A stretch of 64,000 nt of DNA from Psychroserpens ponticola (lineage in GTDB: Bacteria; Bacteroidota; Bacteroidia; Flavobacteriales; Flavobacteriaceae), in the NCBI RefSeq assembly GCF_023556315.2, contig NZ_CP116221.1, positions 2,181,001-2,245,000 of the forward strand. The letters run 5' to 3'. The first letter of the stretch is position 1, and each line of letters begins with the position of its first letter. Below the pieces are notes generated by a model. It searched no databases and had not been told where the DNA came from. It saw nothing but the letters and a program-made list of their open reading frames with translations. The position numbers and the translations under genes were made by a program. This document shows positions 27,801 to 35,733 of this stretch, piece by piece.

Positions 27801-30800
27801 GTAATTGTTTTTCTGTATTCGATTTCTCGTCCACAATCATCTACAAATTTCCAGTCTACATATAAAGTTCCTCCACATGCATCATAGCTTCCTGTTTTTA
27901 CTCCTGGTACATCTCCATTGATTCCACAAGTTCCTTCTAAACCATTACTATATGCTAAATTAGTAACGATATAATCGTCTGCTAAATCACATGTTACATT
28001 GATATTTGGTAAAGGATTTATAAATTCAGCCATTGGTGCTGGATCTACTGATATCGTTTGTGAAGCACTTAATGCACGTCCACAAACATCTTCTCCTGAC
28101 CATGTTACTGTGATTTCTCCGCCACACTCATCAAAATTATTCGTTTGAGTTGGCTCTAAATATCCTGAAATATTACATGTACCTTCTAATCCATTTGTAT
28201 AATACAATGAGTCTGCTTGATAAGAATCTGCATCTGAACAACTTAACATCTCATCCTCTAATGTATCTAACGTTGCCTCTGGTGCTGGACCTACTTTTAA
28301 TTGCTTTCTTGCTGTAATTGTTCGTCCACATTGATCTGTATAAGTCCAATCTACAAACAATAAACCTCCACATGAGTTAAACTCTCCACTTAATACTCCG
28401 TCTACTGAACCATTAATTCCACATTCACCTTCTAAACCATTAGAATATGATAATAATCCTGCTTCATAATTTGCTGCTTCTGAACATGTAATATCTTCGT
28501 GTTCTGTTTCTTCGAAACTAGCCTCTGGCGCTGGTGTAACAGTAACAAATTGCTCATAATACAATTCTCTACCACATTCATCAACAAAATCCCAAGTCAC
28601 TAATAATTCTCCTCCACATATTGTAGAAGTTCCACTTAATACTCCTGTTACTGAACCTGAAATTTCACAAGTTCCTGCTAAACCATTACTATAATTTAAT
28701 GTGTCTGGCACAAATCCATCAACGTCAACACAAGAAATAACAATATCTCCTGGCCCATCTATTATTTCTGCCATTGGTGCTGGATTAACATCTACATCAA
28801 ATGGACCTGCGCTTAGTGGGCGACCACAAGCATCTTCTCCATTATATGTAATCGTAATTTTACCACCACATGAATCATATTCTTTAACTACGTTTGCTAC
28901 TAAAGATCCTGAAATTTCACAATCTCCTGTTAATCCATTAGTATAAGTAGCATCTCCTGCTGTAAAGCTTACTGCATCTGCACAATCAATACTTGTCGGA
29001 AGCTCTGGAGTAGTTACACTAGCTTCTGGAGCTGGTAATACATTAATATCTACTGTTGCGCTTAATGGGTTTCCACAAGCATCTTCTCCTGTCCAAGTTA
29101 TTGTGATTTTTCCGCCACATGAATCAAAATCATTTACTTGTTCTGGGTTTACTGATCCATCTAAACTACAATCTCCTTCTAAGCCATTTGAATAATTTAA
29201 TGCTGCTGCTACATAACCGGATGCATCTGAACATGATAATTCTGACTCAACATCAATAGCTTCAAACTCTGCCGCTGGTGCTGGTAAGACTACGATATCT
29301 ACTAATGTACTTAATGGATTACCACATGTATCTTCTCCGATATAGTTTACTGTGATTTTTCCGCCACAAGCATCAAATAAATTCTTTTGAATTGGTGCTA
29401 TTGAACCATTTATACTACAATCTCCTTCTAAGCCATTACTATAGCCTAATGATCCTGCAACATATGAGGATGCTTCCTCACAACTTAATGGTGTATTATC
29501 TGTTGCGTCTAATGTCGCTGCTGGTGCTGGTGTTACGGTATAAACCTTCTCCGCGTTTATTGTTCGTCCACAGTCATCTGAATACGTCCAGTTTACAGTA
29601 ATATCTCCTCCACAAAGTGTAAAGTTTGGTGTTACTGTTCCTGATACTGATCCTTGAATTGAACATGCACTTTTTGATATACCATTGCTATATAATAAAT
29701 CTTCTACTTGGAAGTTAAATGCTGCTTCACATGAAATTGTCTCTGGTGAAACTGGTGCAAATTCTGCCATTGGTGCTGGTAACACAACTATTGTTTGAGT
29801 ACCTACAACGGCCATGTTTCCACATAGATCCATTGCTGACCATGTTCTTACTAATTCTCCGCCTTCACAAGCTAATCCTAGATTATCATAATTCTCATTA
29901 AGAATTACTTCAACATTTGCTGTACAGTTATCTGTTGCTGTAACATTAGCTGCTGCTGGTATTAAATCTATACATGATACTTCTGTATTTGCTGGAACGC
30001 CACTTAAAACTGGTGCTTCTGAATCACCTCCCATGTACTCAATAAAGATTGGCTCTGCAAAGTTCCCACAGTCATCTTGAATTGTATACTCAAATGCTGA
30101 TAACCATTTACAATCATCATTACCTTTTTCTGTCGTTAATGTTTTTGTTACCGTTACTGTTCCGCAATTATCCCAATATAAGGCTGCTATTTCTGCTTCT
30201 GTTGGACCTAATGGTTTCTGATCATAACATAAGTTTAAACCATTCATTCCTGTTGGAACTTCTGATCCTTTATTTAATTGTGGCGCTTGAGTATCGCCTC
30301 CACTATAATGAATATCTAAATCCGCTAACATGTTACCACAAGTATCCATAATTGTATACTTGTAATTTGCTGTCCATGAACAATCATCGCCTTGAGGGGA
30401 ACCAAACTTCTCTACTAGAACTTCTCCACAGTTATCTGTGTAAAGACCTGCTATTGTTGATAATTTTGGACCGCTTGGTGCTTGATTAAAACATAAGTTT
30501 AAACCTGTTGCTCCACTTGGAACTTGAGCGCCTTCATTTAATAATGGAGGTGTTCTATCTCCTCCTGTATAAGGAATCTTTATCTCGCCTTCGAATGAAC
30601 CACACTTTATAGAGTAAGTGTATTCAACTGTCCAATCACAATCATTACCTGACATGATTGATGACTTGATAACTTCTGCTGGAGTGTCGCCACATTGATT
30701 TAAATACAAGTTCGCTACATCTGCCTCACTTGGTCCTGCTGGTGCCTCGTCTTGACAGCCTTCGATGAAAGATCTTCTCTCTAACGATTGTGCTGCGACT

Positions 30801-30955
30801 GTACTTATACTAAACCCAAAAAGCATCACAAAGGCAAACGCCTTCATAACTCTTGTTTGATTTGTAATAAGATCAAGGCTACAACACGATAAATTTGTGA
30901 TAGACTGCCAGATTTTGGCGCGACCACCACTTCGGGTAAAATTGCTCATAAACAT
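21854..30955 (-). CDS. Giant T9SS-exported HYR-like repeat protein, copy B (3033 aa)
   Basis: Paralogue of 12944-21049 with the same plan: a 36-residue N-terminal extension, signal peptide, three N-terminal cysteine-rich modules, a HYR-like domain, 21 four-cysteine modules of about 84 residues, further HYR-like modules with inserted domains, and a C-terminal T9SS type A sorting domain. The 12-module core spans residues about 1055-2062. The protein should pass the inner membrane by Sec and the outer membrane by T9SS, then be attached to or released from the cell surface. Changes relative to copy A outside the exchanged segments are very few; I noticed QVEDLL for QAEDLL. Adhesion or surface-layer function is plausible but unproven. 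Its leader separates it from hutH on the same strand. Confidence 0.9.
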   Translation of the reverse strand: MFMSNFTRSGGRAKIWQSITNLSCCSLDLITNQTRVMKAFAFVMLFGFSISTVAAQSLERRSFIEGCQDEAPAGPSEADVANLYLNQCGDTPAEVIKSSIMSGNDCDWTVEYTYSIKCGSFEGEIKIPYTGGDRTPPLLNEGAQVPSGATGLNLCFNQAPSGPKLSTIAGLYTDNCGEVLVEKFGSPQGDDCSWTANYKYTIMDTCGNMLADLDIHYSGGDTQAPQLNKGSEVPTGMNGLNLCYDQKPLGPTEAEIAALYWDNCGTVTVTKTLTTEKGNDDCKWLSAFEYTIQDDCGNFAEPIFIEYMGGDSEAPVLSGVPANTEVSCIDLIPAAANVTATDNCTANVEVILNENYDNLGLACEGGELVRTWSAMDLCGNMAVVGTQTIVVLPAPMAEFAPVSPETISCEAAFNFQVEDLLYSNGISKSACSIQGSVSGTVTPNFTLCGGDITVNWTYSDDCGRTINAEKVYTVTPAPAATLDATDNTPLSCEEASSYVAGSLGYSNGLEGDCSINGSIAPIQKNLFDACGGKITVNYIGEDTCGNPLSTLVDIVVLPAPAAEFEAIDVESELSCSDASGYVAAALNYSNGLEGDCSLDGSVNPEQVNDFDSCGGKITITWTGEDACGNPLSATVDINVLPAPEASVTTPELPTSIDCADAVSFTAGDATYTNGLTGDCEISGSLVANVVKEYDSCGGKITITYNGEDACGRPLSAGPFDVDVNPAPMAEIIDGPGDIVISCVDVDGFVPDTLNYSNGLAGTCEISGSVTGVLSGTSTICGGELLVTWDFVDECGRELYYEQFVTVTPAPEASFEETEHEDITCSEAANYEAGLLSYSNGLEGECGINGSVDGVLSGEFNSCGGLLFVDWTYTDQCGRTITARKQLKVGPAPEATLDTLEDEMLSCSDADSYQADSLYYTNGLEGTCNISGYLEPTQTNNFDECGGEITVTWSGEDVCGRALSASQTISVDPAPMAEFINPLPNINVTCDLADDYIVTNLAYSNGLEGTCGINGDVPGVKTGSYDACGGTLYVDWKFVDDCGREIEYRKTITVLPAPEASVTTPELPASIDCSDAAGYMAANASYTNGLTGLCEISGELEATIVPDYTVCGGKLTVTWSGYDVCQNPLSAGPIEIIVNPAPEASVTTPELPTSIDCSDAAGYMAANASYTNGLEGTCNISGELEATIVPDYTSCGGKLTVTWRGYDECQRPLSAGPIEIIVNPAPEASVTTPELPTSIDCSDAAGYMAANASYTNGLEGTCNISGELEATIVPDYTSCGGKLTVTWSGYDECQRPLSAGPIEIIVNPAPEASVTTPELPASIDCSDAAGYMAANASYTNGLEGTCNISGELEATIVPDYTSCGGKLTVTWSGYDECQRPLSAGPIEIIVNPAPEASVTTPLLPASIDCSDAAGYMAANASYTNGLEGTCNISGELEATIVPDYTSCGGKLTVTWRGLDECQRPLSAGPIEIIVNPAPEASVTTPELPTSIDCSDAAGYMAANASYTNGLEGTCNISGELEATIVPDYTSCGGKLTVTWRGYDECQRPLSAGPIEIIVNPAPEASVTIPELPASIDCSDAAGYMAANASYTNGLEGTCNISGELEATIVPDYTSCGGKLTVTWSGYDECQRPLSAGPIEIIVNPAPEASVTTPELPTSIDCSDAAGYMAANASYTNGLEGTCNISGELEATIVPDYTSCGGKLTVTWSGYDECQRPLSAGPIEIIVNPAPEASVTTPLLPTSIDCSDAAGYMAANASYTNGLEGTCNISGELEATIVPDYTSCGGKLTVTWRGLDECQRPLSAGPIEIIVNPAPEASVTTPLLPTSIDCSDAAGYMAANASYTNGLEGTCNISGELEATIVPDYTSCGGKLTVTWSGYDECQRPLSAGPIEIIVNPAPEASVTTPELPASIDCSDAAGYMAANASYTNGLEGTCNISGELEATIVPDYTSCGGKLTVTWSGYDECQRPLSAGPIEIIVNPAPEASVTTPLLPASIDCVDAAGYMAANASYTNGLEGTCNISGELEATIVPDYDACGGKLTVTWSGYDVCGRPLSAGPIDIEVNPAPAPVFDSIESVSIACEDLASYEPEFLGYSNGIDGTCGINGEVQGVADEFTGSCGTFEVHFSYVSCGVEITSKQTITVIDETAPILVGELPQGLSDVNACLSGAPAPPTEEEIEALFTDNCGNVNATLVITSPEENTDCLWAVLYRYTIVDDCGNYAAPVKIYHNGGDKSAPELVGNLPEGVTGLQCLSENPGAPDLGAIQDAYTDNCGDVMVTPFEPNIQGDDCGWTATYEYEIKDTCGNKLPNLVIVNSGADTMAPELDGEIPMGENTVNACKDSDLGEPTEEDIAALFSDNCTDITADNVTKIEKLAIGSDCEWIRVFEYIVKDDCGNVYPTFKVNYQGGDSEGPMATGQCTDEVMVLNTSDWDGLACPEDASLSLVDGDVISVDSEWTVGGIPAGAIGSIYGCYTDNCTAVEDLTFTVIGLEESKSDCSTTLTVTFDVEDSCGNKSADPLVCTFIINDTTAPELTCPAGEDFGTVTETPDFIDKATWTDNCQGNGETADYTDVISSSTSTSGNGVSGITFDCFYVGNSFLINFEDAIGTDIDGYNLYDVSVNEYQGQVNTEPYSLIFNSGNNRWELRLVSNAAIIAVSYVNTFEPSCNSSDWTDVHPDCSILDVICESGSVEEYTLVRTFTADDGCGNIGECETTYTWTIGQACDDVAPVLECPADEDFGIVQTAPTAFATSAPYSDEGNAGGTTETYSDVDSSEQYFGESTELSIGCIEDGVLFAVVNFVRTGFNGDGIAEYATGTRDDAPELTYELIYDSSTSTWITEEYQNGVFLSNIWFSPSSDNAPSCDPADWDINSSRCDSIFVDCGFAELDYTEYTKTRTFTATDDCGNEDTCDVVYTWVIDNEPSARNSSYTVGSNSDVRPLSLTGSKEESKIDFKAFPVPFDNEVTLTYEFDYRTDVTIEFFDTKGLLVLTETNTRYVAGSTGRTKLDLSRTSNQVFYVKLTTNQGSVTKKLVSSGK
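22886..23246 (-). other. Copy-B-specific exchanged domain segment (361 bp)
   Basis: Counterpart of 13976-14342 with identical flanks but different content. It encodes an inserted domain of about 120 residues with SLIFNSGNNRWEL and a CNSSDW...C...C tail. That tail is closer in layout to the shared downstream domain (CDPADW...C...C) than to the copy-A segment. Confidence 0.85.
24770..27793 (-). repeat. Tandem array of twelve 252-bp modules, copy B
   Basis: Exactly 3024 bp, equal to 12 x 252 bp. The first three modules and the last two carry the same residue variants as the corresponding ends of the copy-A array. The middle seven form a different mosaic of the same variants. This fits expansion and contraction by unequal recombination anchored at the ends. 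Confidence 0.95.
28542..29002 (-). other. Copy-B-specific exchanged module pair (461 bp)
   Basis: Counterpart of 18630-19096. It encodes most of two modules (starting near TSIDCADAVSF and GDIVISCVDVDG) that differ from those of copy A. The flanking modules look identical in both copies and the frame is preserved. Confidence 0.85.
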
Positions 30956-31346
30956 AATGTTTGGTTTTAAATTAAAATTATCTTAACATTTATTTTGACA
31001 ACATTTCTGCAGTCTACATAACTAAAGCAACAAGTGCTAAATAATAGGTTTGGGACCAAATTTGAGAAATATTACTTTACATGATAATGTAAAATAAAAT
31101 CACTCAAAAACTTGAATACATTACATATTCAAAAATCAATAAATGTGCTAATAATCAATTGTTGTGCTATCAAACAATTTTATGGTAAGAACACGAAAAA
31201 ATAATTGCTATAATTCTATTTTTTTGTGTAGCTAAAATGAACAAAATTCACCTTAGAATAGTTTAAAAATAAAAGATAAAATATTGACTACCAAATAAAT
31301 TTAACGTTTATTTAAAAATTAAACAGTTGAACAATTTTTTATGCAT
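30956..31346. other. Leader region of giant gene copy B
   Basis: These 391 bases between hutH and giant gene B contain no gene. They are homologous along their whole length to 21050-21441 but clearly diverged, except for the 79-bp identical island. A short inverted repeat TTTACAT-N4-ATGTAAA (31075-31092) is found only here. Confidence 0.8.
31111..31189 (-). promoter_or_regulatory. Conserved leader island with candidate promoter and operator, copy B
   Basis: Identical to 21206-21284. It places TTG (complement of 31156-31158), 18 nt, then GATTTTTG (complement of 31130-31137) about 175 nt upstream of the start codon. The same dyad AATTGTT/AACAATT overlaps the -33 element. Confidence 0.5.
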
Positions 31347-32858
31347 TTAATCGAAAAGCAATTCATTTTCAATGCAAAAATCGTCGATAAAATGTATTGA
31401 TAATTTTATCTTTTCATGAAAAACACTATCCTCTTTTACGAATGGAACATGTACTCTGTAACTATTTAATAAAGAATTAATTAATGGTGATGACAACTTA
31501 GGATTTCGAAAGTTTAAAGCTTGAGAAGCATTAAGTAATTCTATGCCTAAAATACGTTCCACATTATGGATTAATAAATAAGCTTGAATTGCTGCATTTG
31601 CTCCCATACTGACATGATCTTCCTGACCATTACTAGAAACGATACTATCAATACTTGCTGGAGTCGCTAATTGCTTATTTGCGCTTACAATACTTGCAGC
31701 AGTATATTGTGGAATCATAAATCCAGAATTTAAACCAGGATTGTCAACTAAAAAAGTTGGCAAGCCTCTTAAGCCAGATACCAATTGATAAATTCTACGT
31801 TCAGAAATATTTCCTAATTCTGCCATTGCTATCTTCAAATAATCTAATGCTAATGCTAAAGGTTGTCCATGAAAATTTCCGCCAGAAATAATTTCATCTT
31901 CGCCAACAAATACATTTGGGTTATCAGTAACTGAATTGATTTCAGTTATAAAAGTCTTTGTTACAAATGCTAAAGTATCTTTTGTAGCTCCATGAACTTG
32001 AGGAATACATCTAAATGAATAAGGATCTTGAACATCTGTTTTTTCTTGATTAATTAATTCACTTCCTTCAAGAAATTCTCTAATCCGTTTTGCAGTTTTA
32101 AGTTGACCGTTATGAGGTCTCACTAAATGCACTAATTCGTTAAATGGCTCTATTCTTCCATCGAAAGCATCTAAAGAAATACTTGATATTAAATCTGCCA
32201 TATAAGACAATTTATACGATTTCAAAAGCAAGTGAATCCCATAAGCACTCATAAACTGAGTTCCGTTAAGTAATGCTAGACCTTCTTTAGATTGTAATAT
32301 AATTGGATCTAGGTTCAATTCTTTAAGGACAAATTCAGAATCACATATTTTGTCATTAAAATACACCTCTCCTTTTCCTATTAATGGCAATGCCAAATGT
32401 GCTAATGGCGCTAAGTCTCCAGATGCTCCTAATGAGCCTTGAGTATAAACTATTGGTAAAATATCATTATTATAAAAATAAACTAAACGCTCTACAGTTT
32501 TTACTTGTACACCACTATGACCATAACTGAGAGATTGTATTTTTAAAAGCAACATTAATTTAACAACTTCTTTAGGCACCAAATCTCCTATTCCGCATGC
32601 ATGAGACATCACAAGATTTTCTTGTAATTGTGTTAAATTATCTTTAGAAATTTTCACATTACATAAGGAACCAAAACCTGTATTAATTCCATAAATAGGA
32701 TTTTCCTCTTCTTGCATTTTAGTATCAAGATATGCTCTACACTTTGAGATTTTACTGATAGCTTCAGAAGATAATTCAATCTTCATTTGTTGAAAAACGA
32801 CATCATTAATCGTAGATAAATCTAAAGTTTTAGAAGATATTTTATGGACAGTATTCAT
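31347..32858 (-). CDS. hutH: Histidine ammonia-lyase
   Basis: This 503-residue enzyme deaminates L-histidine to urocanate, the first step of histidine degradation. The tripeptide Ala145-Ser146-Gly147 in GSLGASGDLAPLAHL cyclises to the MIO electrophile. The conserved YGINTGFG segment lies near residue 56, and length matches the family. No other hut gene is in the window, so it is not in a compact hut operon here. The gene is transcribed toward the giant genes; its last 81 bases form one end of the tandem duplication, with a decayed copy at 21442-21522. A candidate promoter lies just upstream. Confidence 0.94.
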   Translation of the reverse strand: MNTVHKISSKTLDLSTINDVVFQQMKIELSSEAISKISKCRAYLDTKMQEEENPIYGINTGFGSLCNVKISKDNLTQLQENLVMSHACGIGDLVPKEVVKLMLLLKIQSLSYGHSGVQVKTVERLVYFYNNDILPIVYTQGSLGASGDLAPLAHLALPLIGKGEVYFNDKICDSEFVLKELNLDPIILQSKEGLALLNGTQFMSAYGIHLLLKSYKLSYMADLISSISLDAFDGRIEPFNELVHLVRPHNGQLKTAKRIREFLEGSELINQEKTDVQDPYSFRCIPQVHGATKDTLAFVTKTFITEINSVTDNPNVFVGEDEIISGGNFHGQPLALALDYLKIAMAELGNISERRIYQLVSGLRGLPTFLVDNPGLNSGFMIPQYTAASIVSANKQLATPASIDSIVSSNGQEDHVSMGANAAIQAYLLIHNVERILGIELLNASQALNFRNPKLSSPLINSLLNSYRVHVPFVKEDSVFHEKIKLSIHFIDDFCIENELLFD

Positions 32859-32877
32859 TATAATGTATTTGTTTTTT

Positions 32878-32908
32878 CAAAAATCAACAATAGAAAGCTA
32901 GTATGCAA
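32878..32908 (-). promoter_or_regulatory. Candidate promoter of hutH
   Basis: On the minus strand: TTG (complement of 32906-32908), 20 nt, then GATTTTTG (complement of 32878-32885), one mismatch from TAnnTTTG. This is the same -7 variant as in the giant-gene leaders. It ends about 20 nt before the hutH ATG. Confidence 0.45.
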
Positions 32909-32954
32909 CAAATGTTAATAATTTATAAAATGTAAAAAAACACCTATAATCTAT

Positions 32955-32962
32955 TATTTTTG
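32955..32962 (+). promoter_or_regulatory. Candidate -7 promoter box of the TlpA-like gene
   Basis: TATTTTTG matches TAnnTTTG exactly and lies 21 nt before the ATG at 32984. No TTG sits at the expected distance upstream, so support rests on the -7 element alone. Confidence 0.35.
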
Positions 32963-32983
32963 GTGAAACTAAAATCATATCAA

Positions 32984-34021
32984 ATGAAAAGAATTTTATT
33001 AGTATTATGTGCAATCTCTCTTTTTGCATGTAAAGAAGAACCTAAAGATTATGTTACATTAAGCGGAACAATTACAAATTCTCATGAGAGCAAAACTTTA
33101 AAGGTATTCAAAGATAAAGCGTTTGAAAAAATAATAGTTATAAATGAAGATGGAACATTTAGTGACACACTAAAAGTGACTGATGGTGATTATTCTATAA
33201 AACATGGTGATGAATTTGGCTCTATCTATTTAAAGAATGGATTTGAATCTTCTATCGAAGTTAATTATGAAGATTTTGATAACACCATCGTTTATAATGG
33301 TGATGGATCAGATATTAATAACTATGTGATACAATCGTATTTATTGTCTAATACCTATTTTACTGAAGATTTATTCTCAGATCCAAATACAGAGCGTTTA
33401 AACAAAGCTGTTACAGATTACAAAGCTGGATTTAAAAATTTAGAAACTAATTATAGTGGATTAGACTCTTTGCATAAGGCTAATGGTGCCAAGAATATGG
33501 AAGGCACTATCAAATCTATAAAAAAATATTTATCTGGAAAAATTGCGTTACGAGAATCACTTCCTGAAGGAATGACTTCACCAACTTTTGAGAATTACAT
33601 CAATTTTAAAGGAGGAACAACGTCTCTTTCTGATTTAAAAGGAAAATATGTTTACGTTGATATTTGGGCGACTTGGTGTGGTCCGTGTAAACGTGAAATT
33701 CCGTCTCTTAAAAAAGTAGAAGAACAATTTCATGGCAAAAACATTGAGTTTGTAAGTATCTCTGTAGACGATGAGAGACGAAGTGGAACTAAAGAGAAAG
33801 CTTTTGAATCATGGAAAACAATGGTAAAAGATAAAGAATTAGGTGGCATTCAACTGTTTTCTGATAATGCGTGGCAATCTGATTTTGTTAAAAATTACAA
33901 AGTAAATGGGATTCCTCGTTTTATTCTAATAGATCCAAACGGAAACATTGTTAGTCCTGATGCTCCCAGACCTTCAAACCCTAAATTAGTAGAGCTTTTA
34001 GAAGAAAAACTTAGTGTTTAA
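32984..34021 (+). CDS. TlpA-like thiol-disulfide oxidoreductase lipoprotein
   Basis: The product of 345 residues begins MKRILLVLCAISLFACKEEP, a lipoprotein signal with the lipidated cysteine at residue 16. A beta-rich N-terminal region (about 25-120), like the DUF4369 domain of Bacteroidota TlpA proteins, and a helical linker precede a thioredoxin fold (about 200-345). The redox motif is WCGPCK (Cys232, Cys235), with the cis-proline in NGIPRFILID. It should act in the periplasm as a thiol reductant or in protein and cytochrome maturation; its partner is unknown. The ATG at 32984 is preferred because it starts the signal peptide. It is divergent from hutH and ends at a strong terminator. Confidence 0.9.
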   Translation: MKRILLVLCAISLFACKEEPKDYVTLSGTITNSHESKTLKVFKDKAFEKIIVINEDGTFSDTLKVTDGDYSIKHGDEFGSIYLKNGFESSIEVNYEDFDNTIVYNGDGSDINNYVIQSYLLSNTYFTEDLFSDPNTERLNKAVTDYKAGFKNLETNYSGLDSLHKANGAKNMEGTIKSIKKYLSGKIALRESLPEGMTSPTFENYINFKGGTTSLSDLKGKYVYVDIWATWCGPCKREIPSLKKVEEQFHGKNIEFVSISVDDERRSGTKEKAFESWKTMVKDKELGGIQLFSDNAWQSDFVKNYKVNGIPRFILIDPNGNIVSPDAPRPSNPKLVELLEEKLSV

Positions 34022-34040
34022 GCTATTTCATTATTAATAT

Positions 34041-34072
34041 AAAAAAGCCGCTCCATATGGAGCGGCTTTTTT
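34041..34072. terminator. Bidirectional terminator
   Basis: A perfect hairpin (AAAAAGCCGCTCCAT opposite ATGGAGCGGCTTTTT) with T runs on both strands lies between the convergent TlpA-like and nnr genes. Confidence 0.9.
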
Positions 34073-34095
34073 ATATGTATTTAACTACTATTTTA

Positions 34096-35649
34096 TTATT
34101 TATTCTCTTGTTGTTCTTCTTCAACCTGAGGTTGCTCTGGCTGTTTAAATAAATCTAGATACGCTTCGCCTAAAGTTTCAACAACATGACTTGCTATTAG
34201 ACTTTGATATCCTAAATCTTCAATAGCAATATCAGCAGATTTCCCATGAAGGTAAACACCAAATAAAGTCGCTTGTAAAGGATCATAACCTTGCGCAATC
34301 AAACCCGTTATTACACCTGTTAAAACATCACCAGTTCCCGCAGTTGCTAGCCCTGGATTCCCAGTGGTATTGACATAATATTTTTCATTGTATACTGTTA
34401 TTGTATTTGCGCCTTTAATTACAATTATGCTGTCGTATTTTTTTGAAAAAACTTTAACCTTTTCAAGTTTATCAAAATCATCTTTCCATTTTCCTATTAA
34501 ACATTCAAGTTCTTTTGGATGTGGTGTTAAAACAGTTTGTTTTGGTAATAATTTCAATACTGTTTTCTTTTTAGAAATGATATTAATTCCATCAGCATCA
34601 ATCACTAATGGCGCAGTATTGGACTTAAGAAATTTTTCTAAAGCAGTAGCAGATTTAGCAGCTGTTCCCATACCAATTCCTAAACCAATTACTTTAGGTG
34701 CGATATCAAAACTAATATCTGTAATTAAATTCTCATCCTTATCTGTAATAACCATAGCTTCAGGTAAAGCTGTTTGCAATATTGAATAACCACATTTAGG
34801 AACAAATGTAGTCACCAATCCTGCACCAGAAACTAATGCTGCTCTACTTGCTAAAAGTGTAGCTCCTATTTTCCCATAACTACCACCCAAAATTAATGCA
34901 TGGCCATAAGTCCCTTTATGAGAAAATTTTTCTCTAGATTGATACATTGGTAACACTTCATGCTTTCCAATAAGGGTGGCATCTGTTTCTGTATTGAATA
35001 AAAATTCCCTATCAATACCAATATCAATAACTTCCCATTGTAATGAAAATTTGGATGTGCCTGGTAAAAAGAAAATCAATTTTGGAGATTGAAAACTTAA
35101 GGTATGTTTTGCCCACACGACACTATCTTCATTATCAGTGATCTTATCTGTAAAAGCGCCTGATGGAATATCAACAGAAAGTGTATACGCTTGACTAGCT
35201 CTAAAATGCATAAACAATTGGGTAACCCATTCATCTACAGGACGATTTAAACCAATACCAAATATCGCATCAATAATTATATCATCCTTATGAATTTGAG
35301 GAAAGTCTTGCTTACAAGTCAACATTGCAGGCCATTCTTTTGTAGTTTCTTTAATACGATCATAATTAACTAAAAAGTCTTTTGAACGTTTATCACTACA
35401 ATTAACAATATAGGTTTTAACATTATAGCCGTGAGTGATTAAATGTCTTGCTACAACTAAACCATCTCCACCATTATTACCTATTCCACAAAACACATGA
35501 ATAGGAACTTGTGCTCCTTGCATTCTAATATGCAACCAATTAAAAATTTGGATGCCTGCGCGTTCCATTAATTCTGTAGAGGTAATGCCTTGTTTTTTAG
35601 CGGTTAACCTATCACCTTCATATATTTGTTCTTTGGAGAAAATTTTCAC
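34096..35649 (-). CDS. nnr: Bifunctional NAD(P)H-hydrate epimerase / ADP-dependent NAD(P)H-hydrate dehydratase
   Basis: The 517-residue fusion repairs hydrated NAD(P)H. The N-terminal YjeF_N domain (about 1-215) is the epimerase, with GIGNNGGDGLVVARHL binding the nucleotide. The C-terminal ribokinase-like domain (about 230-500) is the dehydratase, with VIDADG and the anion-hole motif TAGTGDVLTG near residue 441. A short Gln/Glu-rich tail (QPQVEEEQQENK) follows and looks disordered. It is divergent from thrA across 84 bp and convergent with the TlpA-like gene. Confidence 0.93.
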   Translation of the reverse strand: MKIFSKEQIYEGDRLTAKKQGITSTELMERAGIQIFNWLHIRMQGAQVPIHVFCGIGNNGGDGLVVARHLITHGYNVKTYIVNCSDKRSKDFLVNYDRIKETTKEWPAMLTCKQDFPQIHKDDIIIDAIFGIGLNRPVDEWVTQLFMHFRASQAYTLSVDIPSGAFTDKITDNEDSVVWAKHTLSFQSPKLIFFLPGTSKFSLQWEVIDIGIDREFLFNTETDATLIGKHEVLPMYQSREKFSHKGTYGHALILGGSYGKIGATLLASRAALVSGAGLVTTFVPKCGYSILQTALPEAMVITDKDENLITDISFDIAPKVIGLGIGMGTAAKSATALEKFLKSNTAPLVIDADGINIISKKKTVLKLLPKQTVLTPHPKELECLIGKWKDDFDKLEKVKVFSKKYDSIIVIKGANTITVYNEKYYVNTTGNPGLATAGTGDVLTGVITGLIAQGYDPLQATLFGVYLHGKSADIAIEDLGYQSLIASHVVETLGEAYLDLFKQPEQPQVEEEQQENK

Positions 35650-35733
35650 GTGTACTGTTTTATTTAAAAGTAAAAGTAATACTTTTGGAACTTAATATAA
35701 AAACAACTAAACGTAAGTTGTAAATCAAGAATA

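Larger units (their letters stand above)
21706..31427. repeat. Tandem duplication unit, copy B
   Basis: The counterpart of 12796-21522. It comprises the downstream region, the 3033-codon giant gene, its leader and the 3' end of the intact hutH gene. The extra length is accounted for by four more 252-bp modules, minus two codons in each of the two exchanged segments. Confidence 0.9.

Noticed and set aside
12944-30955. Assembly artefact duplicating one giant gene
   Set aside because: The copies differ in two internal blocks, module number, leader sequence and flanking sequence, so both must exist; only the exact array lengths could suffer from assembly error.
34388-34789. 133-codon plus-strand ORF opposite nnr
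   Set aside because: It is antisense to well-conserved kinase-domain codons of nnr and has no recognisable features.
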